This document shows positions 52,557-61,382 of a stretch of 64,000 nucleotides of DNA, piece after piece. The notes beneath the pieces were generated by a model. It did no database searches, had not been told where the DNA came from, and saw only the letters and a program-made list of their open reading frames with translations. This stretch comes from CAZUVM01 sp964623885. GTDB taxonomy: Bacteria; Verrucomicrobiota; Verrucomicrobiia; Limisphaerales; UBA8199. The stretch covers positions 1 to 64,000 of the forward strand of contig CAZUVM010000080.1 in NCBI GenBank assembly GCA_964623885.1. The letters run 5' to 3'. Each line of letters starts with the position of its first letter. Positions within the stretch are counted from its first letter, which is position 1. The translations under genes were made by a program, and so were the position numbers.

Positions 52557-52677
52557 ATAATTTGGGCCAATCGGGTCACAATCAAAGTTTCTCAGCTAGC
52601 GACACCAATGGAAACTTATGGACACCCAAACCGCCCGCCCTCGCACCGATTCTGATCACTGATGACTGATGACTAGA

Positions 52678-54678
52678 TTACTGACTTGCGCGTTTTGCCA
52701 GCTTCCCTGGAACAGAGTTGGTGCCGCGGTACTGTTCGACCAATCGATCCAGCGCTGCCTGGTCGGTAGCGATCTTGGCAGCCAGCCTTTTCGCGGCCGG
52801 TTCACTTTTCTGGGTTTCGGCCTGGGCTGCTTTGATCTGCGCCTGAGCTTTGGCGACCGTTTCCTGGGCAGCGGCGAGGGTTTTCTGCGCCTGACGCAGC
52901 GACTCGGCGTTGGCCTGAAGCGCAGCGGTCAGGCGTTCTTGCTCGCGTTTTTCGGCCGCCAGACTTTCGCGCGCCTTGAACACAGCGGCAAGAAGTTGGG
53001 CGGTCTCCAGGCGATGAACCGCGGCTTTGGCATCAGTGAGTTCAGCATTCTCAACGGCGTTCGTATCCGCGTTGGCGGAAGGCTCAAGGTGAGCCAACCG
53101 CTTGCGCGCGGCCGCCAATTGATCGGCCAGCGGTAGCGGATTCACATCCAGCTCGCCCTGTGGCTTGCCGTCGTCCGCGTTCCAAACACCAACGCGCCCG
53201 TTAAAATCGGCCGCCACAATCTTTTTGGCATCCTGGCTGAAGGTCACGCGCAGCGGCAGCTTATCCAACGCTTCGAAGCTGCGCTGCTTGTTGCTGTTGG
53301 CGTCCCAAACCGTAATTTCATTGTCACGGCCGCAGGTGACCAGGCGACCTTCCCGGGCGTACGACACCCAAAGCGCGCCGGCTTTATGCGCGGTCCAGCT
53401 CTTGACCTGTTTGCCCTCCTGCACTTCCCACAGTTTGACGGTGCCGTCCTCGCTTGAGGAAGCCAGTATCTTGGAGTCGGCGCGCCAGCTTAACGCGGTG
53501 ACCGCGGCTTTGTGACCCGCCAACGTGAAGAGTTCCTGGCCGCTGTCGGGGTCCCACAGGCTAATCCCGCCGTTGCGATCGGCCGAAGCAAGCATTTGCC
53601 CATTAGGGCTGAAACTGACCGCGGTTACCCAATCCGTATGCTTCTTGATCTTGTGCTGCACCTCGCCGGTTTTGGTTGAGAGGATTTTAACGAGCCGGCT
53701 CGGGCCACCAAGGGCGACCTGCGATTGGTCGGGCCGGAGGTCGGCGGCCAGCACGGTGTCGTATTCCTCTCCGAGGGTCATGAGGCGCTCTCCAGTCACG
53801 ATGTCCCAAACGACGACGCGGCCGGATTTTGCGCCGCGACCGCCGCTCGCGAGCAAGAGCTTGCCGTTGCGGCTGAACGCGAGCGAAACAGGTTGCCCTT
53901 CCGGGAATGGCAATATGCCCAACAGAGCCTGCGTGTCGGTATCGAAAAGCAAGATCTGCTTTTGGCCGGCGACAGCGATCAGCGGCGCCCAGGGACTGGC
54001 GGCCACGCCCGTGATCGCATTGCCTCGGGCAGTGTGAACCACGGTTTCAATGGGCAGCTCTTGCGGCATCGGCGGCGGACCGTCGGGTTTCGCCGGTTCG
54101 TCAGGCTTAAGCGTCAGATCCACACCGGATTTGGCGGCGGCGATAGCGGTGCCTCCGGCGTTCTCAAGCAAGCCTGACTGGATCCATTTTTTAAACAGGT
54201 CCAGATCTTTATCGGCCAATTTGCCCCGGTTCGGCGGCATGAACGGCTCTTCCGCATGGGTGAGGGCTTTCCACAATTTGCTGCCGTCGGGGTTTCCCGA
54301 AACCACGATGACACCGGAGCCGCTCCCTTTTAGCGCGGACTGGTAGCTGGTCAGATCGAGATCGGCTTTCTTCTTATCGGAATTATGGCACTTGGCGCAG
54401 TTGGCCTCGATGAGCGGCTGAATGTGATCGGTGTAATTGATCTTTTCTTCGGCGAGAGATGACTGACAGTAAAGGAAAGAGGCAAGGAGGGCAATAACCG
54501 CGATCTTACTCTTGCTCCTAATCTTGAAAGGGAAAACCGTCGGAGCGCGAGACGTCCCGGCTCGCAGCAGCAACGTTGCGTCAAGACTGCGTCGAACCGT
54601 TGCTGCCCCATTCCACTCGTCACTGCTGCGACCCGGCCCGCCCCCCGCTCCGGCCGAGTCTAGTTGAGTTAAGTGCAT
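52678..54678 (-). CDS. planctomycete-type cytochrome C domain protein with WD40 repeats
   Basis: Up to 666 residues. After a signal peptide (IAVIALLASFLYCQSSLA) comes a PSCyt1-type heme domain with PLIEANCAKCHNSDKKKADL (CxxCH), then about seven WD40 blades (DWVTAVSFSPNGQMLASADR, AAVTALSWRADSKILASSSE) and a C-terminal Ala/Gln/Lys coiled coil. The first 48 residues of the open frame come from a dispersed repeat; no ATG lies near the signal peptide, so the true start may be a TTG inside that repeat. Last gene of the operon. Confidence 0.8.
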   Translation of the reverse strand: MHLTQLDSAGAGGGPGRSSDEWNGAATVRRSLDATLLLRAGTSRAPTVFPFKIRSKSKIAVIALLASFLYCQSSLAEEKINYTDHIQPLIEANCAKCHNSDKKKADLDLTSYQSALKGSGSGVIVVSGNPDGSKLWKALTHAEEPFMPPNRGKLADKDLDLFKKWIQSGLLENAGGTAIAAAKSGVDLTLKPDEPAKPDGPPPMPQELPIETVVHTARGNAITGVAASPWAPLIAVAGQKQILLFDTDTQALLGILPFPEGQPVSLAFSRNGKLLLASGGRGAKSGRVVVWDIVTGERLMTLGEEYDTVLAADLRPDQSQVALGGPSRLVKILSTKTGEVQHKIKKHTDWVTAVSFSPNGQMLASADRNGGISLWDPDSGQELFTLAGHKAAVTALSWRADSKILASSSEDGTVKLWEVQEGKQVKSWTAHKAGALWVSYAREGRLVTCGRDNEITVWDANSNKQRSFEALDKLPLRVTFSQDAKKIVAADFNGRVGVWNADDGKPQGELDVNPLPLADQLAAARKRLAHLEPSANADTNAVENAELTDAKAAVHRLETAQLLAAVFKARESLAAEKREQERLTAALQANAESLRQAQKTLAAAQETVAKAQAQIKAAQAETQKSEPAAKRLAAKIATDQAALDRLVEQYRGTNSVPGKLAKRASQ
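54533..54600 (-). repeat. solo end of the 118-bp MITE-like element
   Basis: CGGAGCGCGAGACGTCCCGG followed by CTCGCAGCAGCAACG. It matches the ends of the element at 45424-45541. It overlaps the 5' part of the WD40 gene and supplies its N-terminal codons. Confidence 0.6.
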
Positions 54679-54681
54679 ACC

Positions 54682-57459
54682 CTAATGATTAAAAACAAAC
54701 TCTTTCGCATTCAGCAACGACCAGAAGACATCGTTCAAAACGGGTTCCGGTTTGGCGCCGTCTTTGTCTAGAAACTCTTTCAATTTCGCCAACTCCTCGT
54801 CGGTGGGTTTGCGGCTGAAGCAGCGCAAATACAGGCTTTCGATCACCTGCTCGGGCGTTTTCCCGTCTTTGAGAAGCTTTTTCACCACACCGCCTTGTTC
54901 GAGCTTGTTCTGGATGGTGTTCCCGTTCAGCAGATGCAACGCCTGCGACAGATTGGGATCGGTCTTCACCTCGCACGAGCAAACCGTCGTCCGCGAAGCG
55001 CGGCCAAAGGTTTTCAGGAAGTAGGTTTCCGTATTGCCGTCGGCAATCTGCACGGCGCGCGCGCCCTTCGGCAATCCGGGAAACTTATCCTGAGTTTCCG
55101 TCACTTCGCTGATGCAATCCAGCAGGACCTCGGCGCGGATCCGGCGGATCGGCGCCTTGCTGAAGTTGCGATCATCGGAGCCGTTGGTTTGGTTGGGCCG
55201 AGTGCTAAGCTGATAGGTCCGCGAGCTGCAAATGTCACGAACCAGCTTTTTGAAATCATAATGGTATTCGACCAGCCGGGCGGCCAGGGCGTTGAGCAAC
55301 TCCGGGTTGGAGGGCGGGTTGCTGATGCGGCCGTCGTCAACGGGATCGATAACGCCGATCCCGAGGAAATGGGCCCAAATAATATTGGCGACGTTGCGCG
55401 CGAAATAAGGGTTTTCCGGCGAGGTCAGCCACTTCGCCAGGGCGGCCCGGCGGCTCTCATCTTTGATTTCGGGTTGGTCACCACCGAGGTATTTTGGCCG
55501 CATGACCGCTCCGGTGACCGGATGCTTCACCTCACCATCCGGACGGTCGAAAACGACCATCTCCCGCGGGTCATCGCCCGGTTTGCGCCCGACCCGGGTG
55601 AAGAACGCGGCGAAGCTGTAATAATCGTTCATCGTCCAGCGATCGAAAGGATGGTTATGGCACTGGGCGCATTGGATGCGCATGCCGAGGAAAACTTGCG
55701 CTGTGTTTTCGGAAAGTTTCAAAGTATCCGGCTCGATCTGGTAATAGTTGGCGGCGGGATCACGGAAGGTGCTGCCGGAGGCGGTGAGCAGGTCGCGCAC
55801 AATATGGTCCAGCGGCTGGTTCGTCAGCAATTGATCGCGCAGCCATTCGAAATAAAGCTCGGTTGCTTTTGGATAGACCTGATTATCGCGCGAACGGATT
55901 TCGAGCAACTCGGCCCACTTCATCACCCAGAGGTCCGCGAATTCTTTGCGTCCCAGCAATTGCTCCACCAGGCGGTCGCGCTTGCCGTCGCTTTTGTCCG
56001 CCAGGAAACTTTCGAGTTGCTCGGGCGTCGGCAACGTACCGGTGATGTCCAGTGAAGCACGGCGGATAAACGTGGCGTCATCGCAGACATCGGAAGGAAC
56101 CAAGCGCAGCTTCTTGAGCTTGGTGTAGACGGCTTCGTCGATGTAGTTGTTGGCGGCCACATTAGGCCAGCGGTAGGAGAGGCCTTTGGGCAGGATTATC
56201 AATTGTGAGCCAACGTTGAATTCGCCGAAGCGCGCCTGGATAAACGCTTCGCCACGCTGCCCGGCGGTTACGGTTCCGTCCTCGGCAACGCGCGCGCTGG
56301 CGTCATTGTTGCTCAGGAAAACTGCCAACGAAGTCACATCCCGGCGCGAACCGTTCGAGTAACTGGCCTGAACGATAAAACGCTGCAAGGTGTTCGAACC
56401 TTCGAGCACAGCAGCTTTGGGAAAGATCTCGATGCCGGTGAGCTTGGGAATGTCAGGCGGGTCATTGGTCGCGCCGGCAGCCAGCCAGCCGACCAGGGTT
56501 TGGCAAAGCTCGCTGTTGGTATTGAAACGAACGCCACCGGTGTGTTGCACGGCGCCGAGTCCCTTTTGCACGATCAGGCTTTCCTCCGGTATCGCTAGAT
56601 TTATGCGCCGGCCAATTTGCTCGCGGGTTAACCGGTAGTAATCCCCATCCGGATCGAACCCGTACAAAGATAAATGGAATCCGTCTTTTCCGCGCGAAGT
56701 ACCGTGGCAAGCACCGGCGTTGCAGCCGGCCCGGGTGAACACCGGCATGACGTCGAGCTTGAAGCTGATCGGCCGCTGAACAGCGGAATTTGTCACCATG
56801 ATAGGGATGTTCGCCGTCCGGCCATCAAAGCTGACCTGCAATTCCGTTGTTCCATCTGCTTGCGGCAGGATCTTTCCGGCCTCGATACGGGCCAACTTGG
56901 CATTTACGATCTTGTAGCGCGCTAACTGCGTTACGTCGCGAGTGACACCGTCGGGCGCGGTAACTTCAGCCACGATGCGCTGGCAGGACTTGGCTGAGTC
57001 GAGTTGGATAAGTTGCGGGTAGACCTTTAAATCACTCGCCTGAGCTGCGGTTGTGGTTGCACTGAAAGAAATCAGGAGCAGGATCGAAATGAGGAGAACA
57101 GCGGGACGGGAGCTGAACGTCCAACGTCCAACGTCCAACGTCCAACGTCCAACGAGAGCAAAGGGCCCCTCACCCCGACCCTCTCCCCATCGGATGGGGA
57201 GAGGGAGAAGGCTTCCGCGCAAGTTGGGTTGGTGGTCCCGATGCGCTGTGCTGCGCCGAAGGTTCGGCAGGTTGGAAACCTGCGATACAGCAGGTTGGAA
57301 ACCTGCGCTACGCGACAAGCGGCCACGGGTGGCTGTGAAATATTTGGGCTCGAACGTCGAACTTCCAACGTTCAACTTCCAACATCTAACGAGAGTCGGA
57401 CGCGTCACATGCTCGCTTGTCGACATCGTTGAATTATTTCTTGCTCGAGGCCGGGGCAT
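54682..57459 (-). CDS. DUF1549/DUF1553 (PSCyt2/PSD1) domain protein with heme and Ig-like domains
   Basis: Up to 925 residues. A signal peptide (VLLISILLLISFSATTTAAQ) begins at about 57100; upstream codons to 57459 are translated dispersed repeats, so the native start is unclear (a TTG at 57138 is the nearest option). The mature protein has an N-terminal BIG-type beta domain, a heme-like site CNAGACHGTSRGKDG, a second BIG2-type domain (EIFPKAAVLEGSNTLQRF), then DUF1549 (ATFIRRASLDITGTLPTPEQ, LRIQCAQCHNHPF-like GMRIQCAQCHNHPFDRW) and DUF1553 (RISNPPSNPELLNALAARLV, ending SLLNAKEFVFNH). Secreted or periplasmic, function unknown, third gene of the operon. Confidence 0.88.
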   Translation of the reverse strand: MPRPRARNNSTMSTSEHVTRPTLVRCWKLNVGSSTFEPKYFTATRGRLSRSAGFQPAVSQVSNLPNLRRSTAHRDHQPNLRGSLLPLPIRWGEGRGEGPFALVGRWTLDVGRWTFSSRPAVLLISILLLISFSATTTAAQASDLKVYPQLIQLDSAKSCQRIVAEVTAPDGVTRDVTQLARYKIVNAKLARIEAGKILPQADGTTELQVSFDGRTANIPIMVTNSAVQRPISFKLDVMPVFTRAGCNAGACHGTSRGKDGFHLSLYGFDPDGDYYRLTREQIGRRINLAIPEESLIVQKGLGAVQHTGGVRFNTNSELCQTLVGWLAAGATNDPPDIPKLTGIEIFPKAAVLEGSNTLQRFIVQASYSNGSRRDVTSLAVFLSNNDASARVAEDGTVTAGQRGEAFIQARFGEFNVGSQLIILPKGLSYRWPNVAANNYIDEAVYTKLKKLRLVPSDVCDDATFIRRASLDITGTLPTPEQLESFLADKSDGKRDRLVEQLLGRKEFADLWVMKWAELLEIRSRDNQVYPKATELYFEWLRDQLLTNQPLDHIVRDLLTASGSTFRDPAANYYQIEPDTLKLSENTAQVFLGMRIQCAQCHNHPFDRWTMNDYYSFAAFFTRVGRKPGDDPREMVVFDRPDGEVKHPVTGAVMRPKYLGGDQPEIKDESRRAALAKWLTSPENPYFARNVANIIWAHFLGIGVIDPVDDGRISNPPSNPELLNALAARLVEYHYDFKKLVRDICSSRTYQLSTRPNQTNGSDDRNFSKAPIRRIRAEVLLDCISEVTETQDKFPGLPKGARAVQIADGNTETYFLKTFGRASRTTVCSCEVKTDPNLSQALHLLNGNTIQNKLEQGGVVKKLLKDGKTPEQVIESLYLRCFSRKPTDEELAKLKEFLDKDGAKPEPVLNDVFWSLLNAKEFVFNH
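57115..57420 (+). repeat. stacked dispersed repeats between two operon genes
   Basis: Four or more CCAACGTCC units (57119-57152), then the composite repeat with palindrome TCTCCCCAT-CGG-ATGGGGAGA (57182-57202), then the GATACAGCAG block (57250-57330: CAGGTTGGAAACCTGCGATA, CAGCAGGTTGGAAACCTGCG), then more CCAAC units (57355-57390). This replaces an ordinary short intergenic gap and is in frame with the downstream gene. Confidence 0.8.
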
Positions 57460-59860
57460 TGTCCGTTTTCTTCGGCGGCACTACGCGCAGTATGCCGCCG
57501 GAAGCGATATTGTGCGGGATAACTCCGCCGTTGGACTCGATATCAACCGCACAGAACAGGTTCTTATAGGAACCCGTGTTGCACTTCGACTCGGCGGTTA
57601 CATCGAAGACAACCTCTTTCTCATCCTTGGTGATCTCCCGCTCGGGCGCAGATACTTTGTCCGGCAAGCCACAAAGACGAATCTTTGCTTTGCCGTCAAA
57701 GGCCTTGGCAGGCTGCAGGTTCACCGTCAGTTTGCCGGTTTTGCCTGGATTCAACCAAACAGTTTCGATCTTACCGGACAGGAATGGCGGGGCCACTTCA
57801 AGGTCCGCCAATTGCGATGAAACATATACCGCACCGCCGTCGACGGTCGCGTGACCCAGGACCGCAATCTTCCAGCGTTTGGTCTCGGCCCCGCCGCCCG
57901 CATTAAGCTGATAGGAGACATTGGTGGCATCCTTGGGAATTGTGGCTTCCGATTGCGAGTTCACGCCGGGTGGATTCCAAATCATCTGGGCTTGAATCGG
58001 TTCGTCAAAACCCGGCGCTCGCTCGGCAACCACCTCCAGGCGCATGGAACCGCCCTGGACCAGCGGCACCTTGGGCTCGACAATGCGTAGATGAAACGGC
58101 ACTTCCTGAACGACCGCGACGCAGAGCTTATCGACACTTGCGTGGTAAAAGGTCGTGTTGTTTGGACCCTCTACCAACTCGACGTTCTGCCGAAATGTTC
58201 CCGAGATCGTTCCCGAAGCGTTAGTGCCGATTGCGCTCAGGTCCAGCAGACGCGCGCCCAGCGGTGCATCTGCCGATGCCTCGAATACCAGCGGCATAGT
58301 CTCGATGTCTGCCGGCATGCGCTCCGCCTGGAGCGTTACTCCCGTCGGCAGGTCTTTGATTTCAAAAGCCAGATCGCTTTTGAAATTGGAGCGCTTGGCG
58401 GATATCAACGTGCCAAACCGGTTCCCGCGTGGCACCACGATGAATTGGCGCGATTGTGTGTCGTTGCGGGCCACCTCGGGAATTTTCACCGTTATTGCCG
58501 GCTCGGACGGCACGACTTCGATGCGATAAACGAAATCACGGCCACCTTGTCCTAACGTATCCCGGATGCGTACGAAATAATTCGTCGATTCGGATGGCGT
58601 GAATTTCACGGCGCTGTCTGCACCCGAAGTATCATCGTTATTGGCGAGGCTGTGTCCATTGGGATCGAAAACCTCGATAACGGAGTCGAGCGGGGAATGC
58701 AATCTTCGCGCGAAAACATCGACGGCCAGAGGCTTGCCTTTCTCCGCCAGGAACTGGAACCAATCTTCCTGCCCGGGTTGGCGCAGAATCCCGTTGAGCG
58801 CGAATGGTGGAGAAAGAGTTGTTGCCGTGGCGTGCTCTTTATCCTGGTTGGGCGCTGACGCCAGGACGTTGGGGAATCTGCTCACTCGCACCCAATTCGG
58901 CGTCGGCGCCAGCAATCCTTCCAACTCCGAAAACACTCCGAATTTTTCCTGCGGTGAATCCGGCAGTTTCACTGAATAATCAAATTCACCAGTGGCTTCG
59001 CTGAAGAAAGTCAACTTGACCGTTTCTCCTGCCGGACCGCCCATCGGATAGACCGAGGTGGGCCGCGGGAACGAACCGATGTGAAGACGATAATGGCACG
59101 TGTTATTGCCACCATACGTCACTTCGCGCAGGCGAATGACATATTTGCTATCGCTTGGAACAACAAGGCTTACGAACGGGTCCTGGTGGCCCAGCCAGGT
59201 ATCGTCGACGTCAGCCAGGACCGCGCCTTTTTCATCCAGCACCGCAAGCCGGGGATCGAACGCGCCGCGTCCCAACCGCATCCCTTCCACTTCGGCGGAC
59301 AACCGCTGGCCTTTCTTCAGCTCGACGGAAAAGCAGTCGACATCCTCGTTCTGAATGACCCCGACCACGGTTGTGTTCAACGCTACATTCTGGGCTTTGG
59401 CGGAGTCGTTGTTCGGCTCAATTTCGTCGACGACCGCGAAAGGGCCAACGGCGAAAGTGCGTAACTCGGAGACGCCGCTATCCGTCCGCAGCCGCAGATG
59501 ATGCTCGCCGAGCGCGCATTCGGGCAGGATCCGCACCTGGGCCTTAACCACCTTGTTGGTTACCAGCTCGAGCTGCTTGATTTCGATTCCTGGTTCGTAG
59601 CAGATGACTTCTTTGGTGTCCTGCAAACGTTCGCCCGCGAAGCTAAGCGTCAGTTCCGTTCCGCGCTGGCCGCCGGTCGGCGAAATGTCCTTGAGCAGCG
59701 GCGCAGTGGCCAACGAAAGGCAGGGAAGCAAGACCCAGGCAAACGCGCTCGCCGCCAACAAACCGGAACAAGGGCGAGTGCCCTGCCTCAAATGCGTTAC
59801 TGCCGGTTTGCTAAAATGCAAACCGGATAGCGGCAACGTCTGCAAATTTGAAATTTTCAA
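57434..59860 (-). CDS. secreted protein with PPC (pre-peptidase C-terminal) domains
   Basis: 808 residues. A signal peptide (LLAASAFAWVLLPCLSLA) is followed by an IPT/TIG-like beta domain (LKDISPTGGQRGTELTLSF) and two PPC-type domains: EIEPNNDSAKAQNVALN with VDCFSVELKKGQRLSAEVEG, and GQEDWFQFLAEKGKPLAVDV with NDDTSGADSAVKFTPSEST. Further beta-rich stretches follow. Such proteins accompany DUF1549/DUF1553 genes in planctomycetes and verrucomicrobia. No catalytic motif was seen; likely a binding or structural partner. Second gene of the operon. Confidence 0.85.
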   Translation of the reverse strand: MKISNLQTLPLSGLHFSKPAVTHLRQGTRPCSGLLAASAFAWVLLPCLSLATAPLLKDISPTGGQRGTELTLSFAGERLQDTKEVICYEPGIEIKQLELVTNKVVKAQVRILPECALGEHHLRLRTDSGVSELRTFAVGPFAVVDEIEPNNDSAKAQNVALNTTVVGVIQNEDVDCFSVELKKGQRLSAEVEGMRLGRGAFDPRLAVLDEKGAVLADVDDTWLGHQDPFVSLVVPSDSKYVIRLREVTYGGNNTCHYRLHIGSFPRPTSVYPMGGPAGETVKLTFFSEATGEFDYSVKLPDSPQEKFGVFSELEGLLAPTPNWVRVSRFPNVLASAPNQDKEHATATTLSPPFALNGILRQPGQEDWFQFLAEKGKPLAVDVFARRLHSPLDSVIEVFDPNGHSLANNDDTSGADSAVKFTPSESTNYFVRIRDTLGQGGRDFVYRIEVVPSEPAITVKIPEVARNDTQSRQFIVVPRGNRFGTLISAKRSNFKSDLAFEIKDLPTGVTLQAERMPADIETMPLVFEASADAPLGARLLDLSAIGTNASGTISGTFRQNVELVEGPNNTTFYHASVDKLCVAVVQEVPFHLRIVEPKVPLVQGGSMRLEVVAERAPGFDEPIQAQMIWNPPGVNSQSEATIPKDATNVSYQLNAGGGAETKRWKIAVLGHATVDGGAVYVSSQLADLEVAPPFLSGKIETVWLNPGKTGKLTVNLQPAKAFDGKAKIRLCGLPDKVSAPEREITKDEKEVVFDVTAESKCNTGSYKNLFCAVDIESNGGVIPHNIASGGILRVVPPKKTDNAPASSKK

Positions 59861-59881
59861 TTCTCAATTTGCAATTGCCCG

Positions 59882-61198
59882 TCACGCGAGGAGACCACGC
59901 GCAACTTCCCCATCCTTGACGATTTTCACCGGCCGTGTGCCGGCCAGCAGAGTTTTCTCAAAATCAATCCCGAGCAGGTGATAGATCGTGGCGGCGTAGT
60001 CAGGCACCATCAACGGATCGTTATCGGGCTCGGTCCCGGTCGGATCGGTCGCGCCGTGGACGTAGCCCGTTTTCATTCCACCGCCGGCCATAACAATGCT
60101 GAACACTTTCGGATAGTGGTCGCGGCCTGCTGTGCCGTTGACCTTGGGCGTGCGGCCGAATTCCGTAGTCACCAGCACCAGGGTTGAATCCAGCATGCCA
60201 CGTTGGTCCAGGTCGCGGATCAAAGCCGCAAACGCCTGATCAAATGCCGGCATCTGAGTGGTGACGCCGTTGCGGATGTTATCGTGATGATCCCATCCGC
60301 CATAGGTCATCGAAACAAACCGCACGCCGGCTTCGACCAAGCGGCGCGCCAGCAGCATCCGTTGCCCGGCCGCGTTCCGCCCATATTCATCTCGCAGTTT
60401 GTCTTTCTCCTGCTTCAAATCAAAGGCCGCTCGCGCTTTATCCGAGCTCATCATTGCGTAAGCGCGCTGGTAAAACGAATCCATCCCGGCCAGTGCGTCG
60501 GAACTTTCCAAACCGCTGAAATGGGCATCGACCACAGCTCGCATTTCGCGCCGCTCGGCGAAGCGCTGTTCATCGACACCGCTGGGCAGGTTCAAGTCAC
60601 GGACTTTGAATCCCCCATTGGCCGGGTCCGCTCCCAGGCTGAACGGCCCATAGGCGGAGCCGAGAAAGCCGGTTCCGGCAAAACTGTTTGGCTGCGTCGG
60701 GACGCACACGTAAGGGGGGAGATTGTTCCGCGCGCCCAGTTCGTGAGAAACGATGCTGCCAATGCTGGGGTATTGCACCGCCGGGCTCGGCCGCCAGCCA
60801 GTGAACATATTGTGGGTGCCCCGGTCGTGGTCCGCTTCGCCATGCGTCATCGATCGCACCACGCACAATTTGTCGGCTACGTCCGCAGTGTGCTTGAGCG
60901 CCTCGGAGAAGTAGATTCCGTCGAGCTTGGTTTTAATCGCGCCCAGCGGGCCGCGATATTCGATCGGCGCCAGGAGCTTTGGATCGAAAGATTCCTGCGC
61001 GGCGATGCCGCCCGGGAGAAAGATATTAATAACTGATTGCGCACGGGCTGCAGTGCCGGCCGACTGAGCCTGCAGTTTGAAAAGATTGCCCAGGGTCAGC
61101 CCGACGCTGCCGACCAGGCCCACAAACAGGAATTCGCGGCGGTTGGGTTTCCAGATGTGTTCGGGGCTGTTGCAGAAAGAACAGGTGACATCTTCCAT
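59882..61198 (-). CDS. DUF1501 sulfatase-like protein with Tat signal
   Basis: 438 residues. The N terminus has a twin-arginine-like signal (KPNRREFLFVGLVGSVGLTL), so folded export with a cofactor is likely. The DUF1501 core shows INIFLPGGIAAQESFDPK, MTHGEADHDRGTHNMFTGWR, YGGWDHHDNIRNG and TTEFGRTPKVNGTAGRDHYP, keeping the metal-binding residues of the alkaline-phosphatase-like fold. First gene of a minus-strand operon with the PPC, DUF1549/DUF1553 and WD40 genes. Substrate unknown; the set is proposed to act on complex polymers. Confidence 0.93.
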   Translation of the reverse strand: MEDVTCSFCNSPEHIWKPNRREFLFVGLVGSVGLTLGNLFKLQAQSAGTAARAQSVINIFLPGGIAAQESFDPKLLAPIEYRGPLGAIKTKLDGIYFSEALKHTADVADKLCVVRSMTHGEADHDRGTHNMFTGWRPSPAVQYPSIGSIVSHELGARNNLPPYVCVPTQPNSFAGTGFLGSAYGPFSLGADPANGGFKVRDLNLPSGVDEQRFAERREMRAVVDAHFSGLESSDALAGMDSFYQRAYAMMSSDKARAAFDLKQEKDKLRDEYGRNAAGQRMLLARRLVEAGVRFVSMTYGGWDHHDNIRNGVTTQMPAFDQAFAALIRDLDQRGMLDSTLVLVTTEFGRTPKVNGTAGRDHYPKVFSIVMAGGGMKTGYVHGATDPTGTEPDNDPLMVPDYAATIYHLLGIDFEKTLLAGTRPVKIVKDGEVARGLLA

Positions 61199-61382
61199 AA
61201 AACACTCGCGGGTCAGAGATTTACAACAACTAGTATACCAATCCCACGTCGCATGGGGAAATCAAATAGGTTTTCTACTGATGACGGTTATCAGATGCTT
61301 TTATTCAAAGGAAAATGCAAGTTGTTTCGGCCGAACGCGCTGTTTACCTTCTCGGCAATTGCCGGCAAATTCGCCCGGCTGG

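Noticed and set aside
54895..56055. Long plus-strand open frame antisense to the DUF1549/DUF1553 gene
   Set aside because: Composition follows the antisense of a real coding frame; no motif is recognisable.
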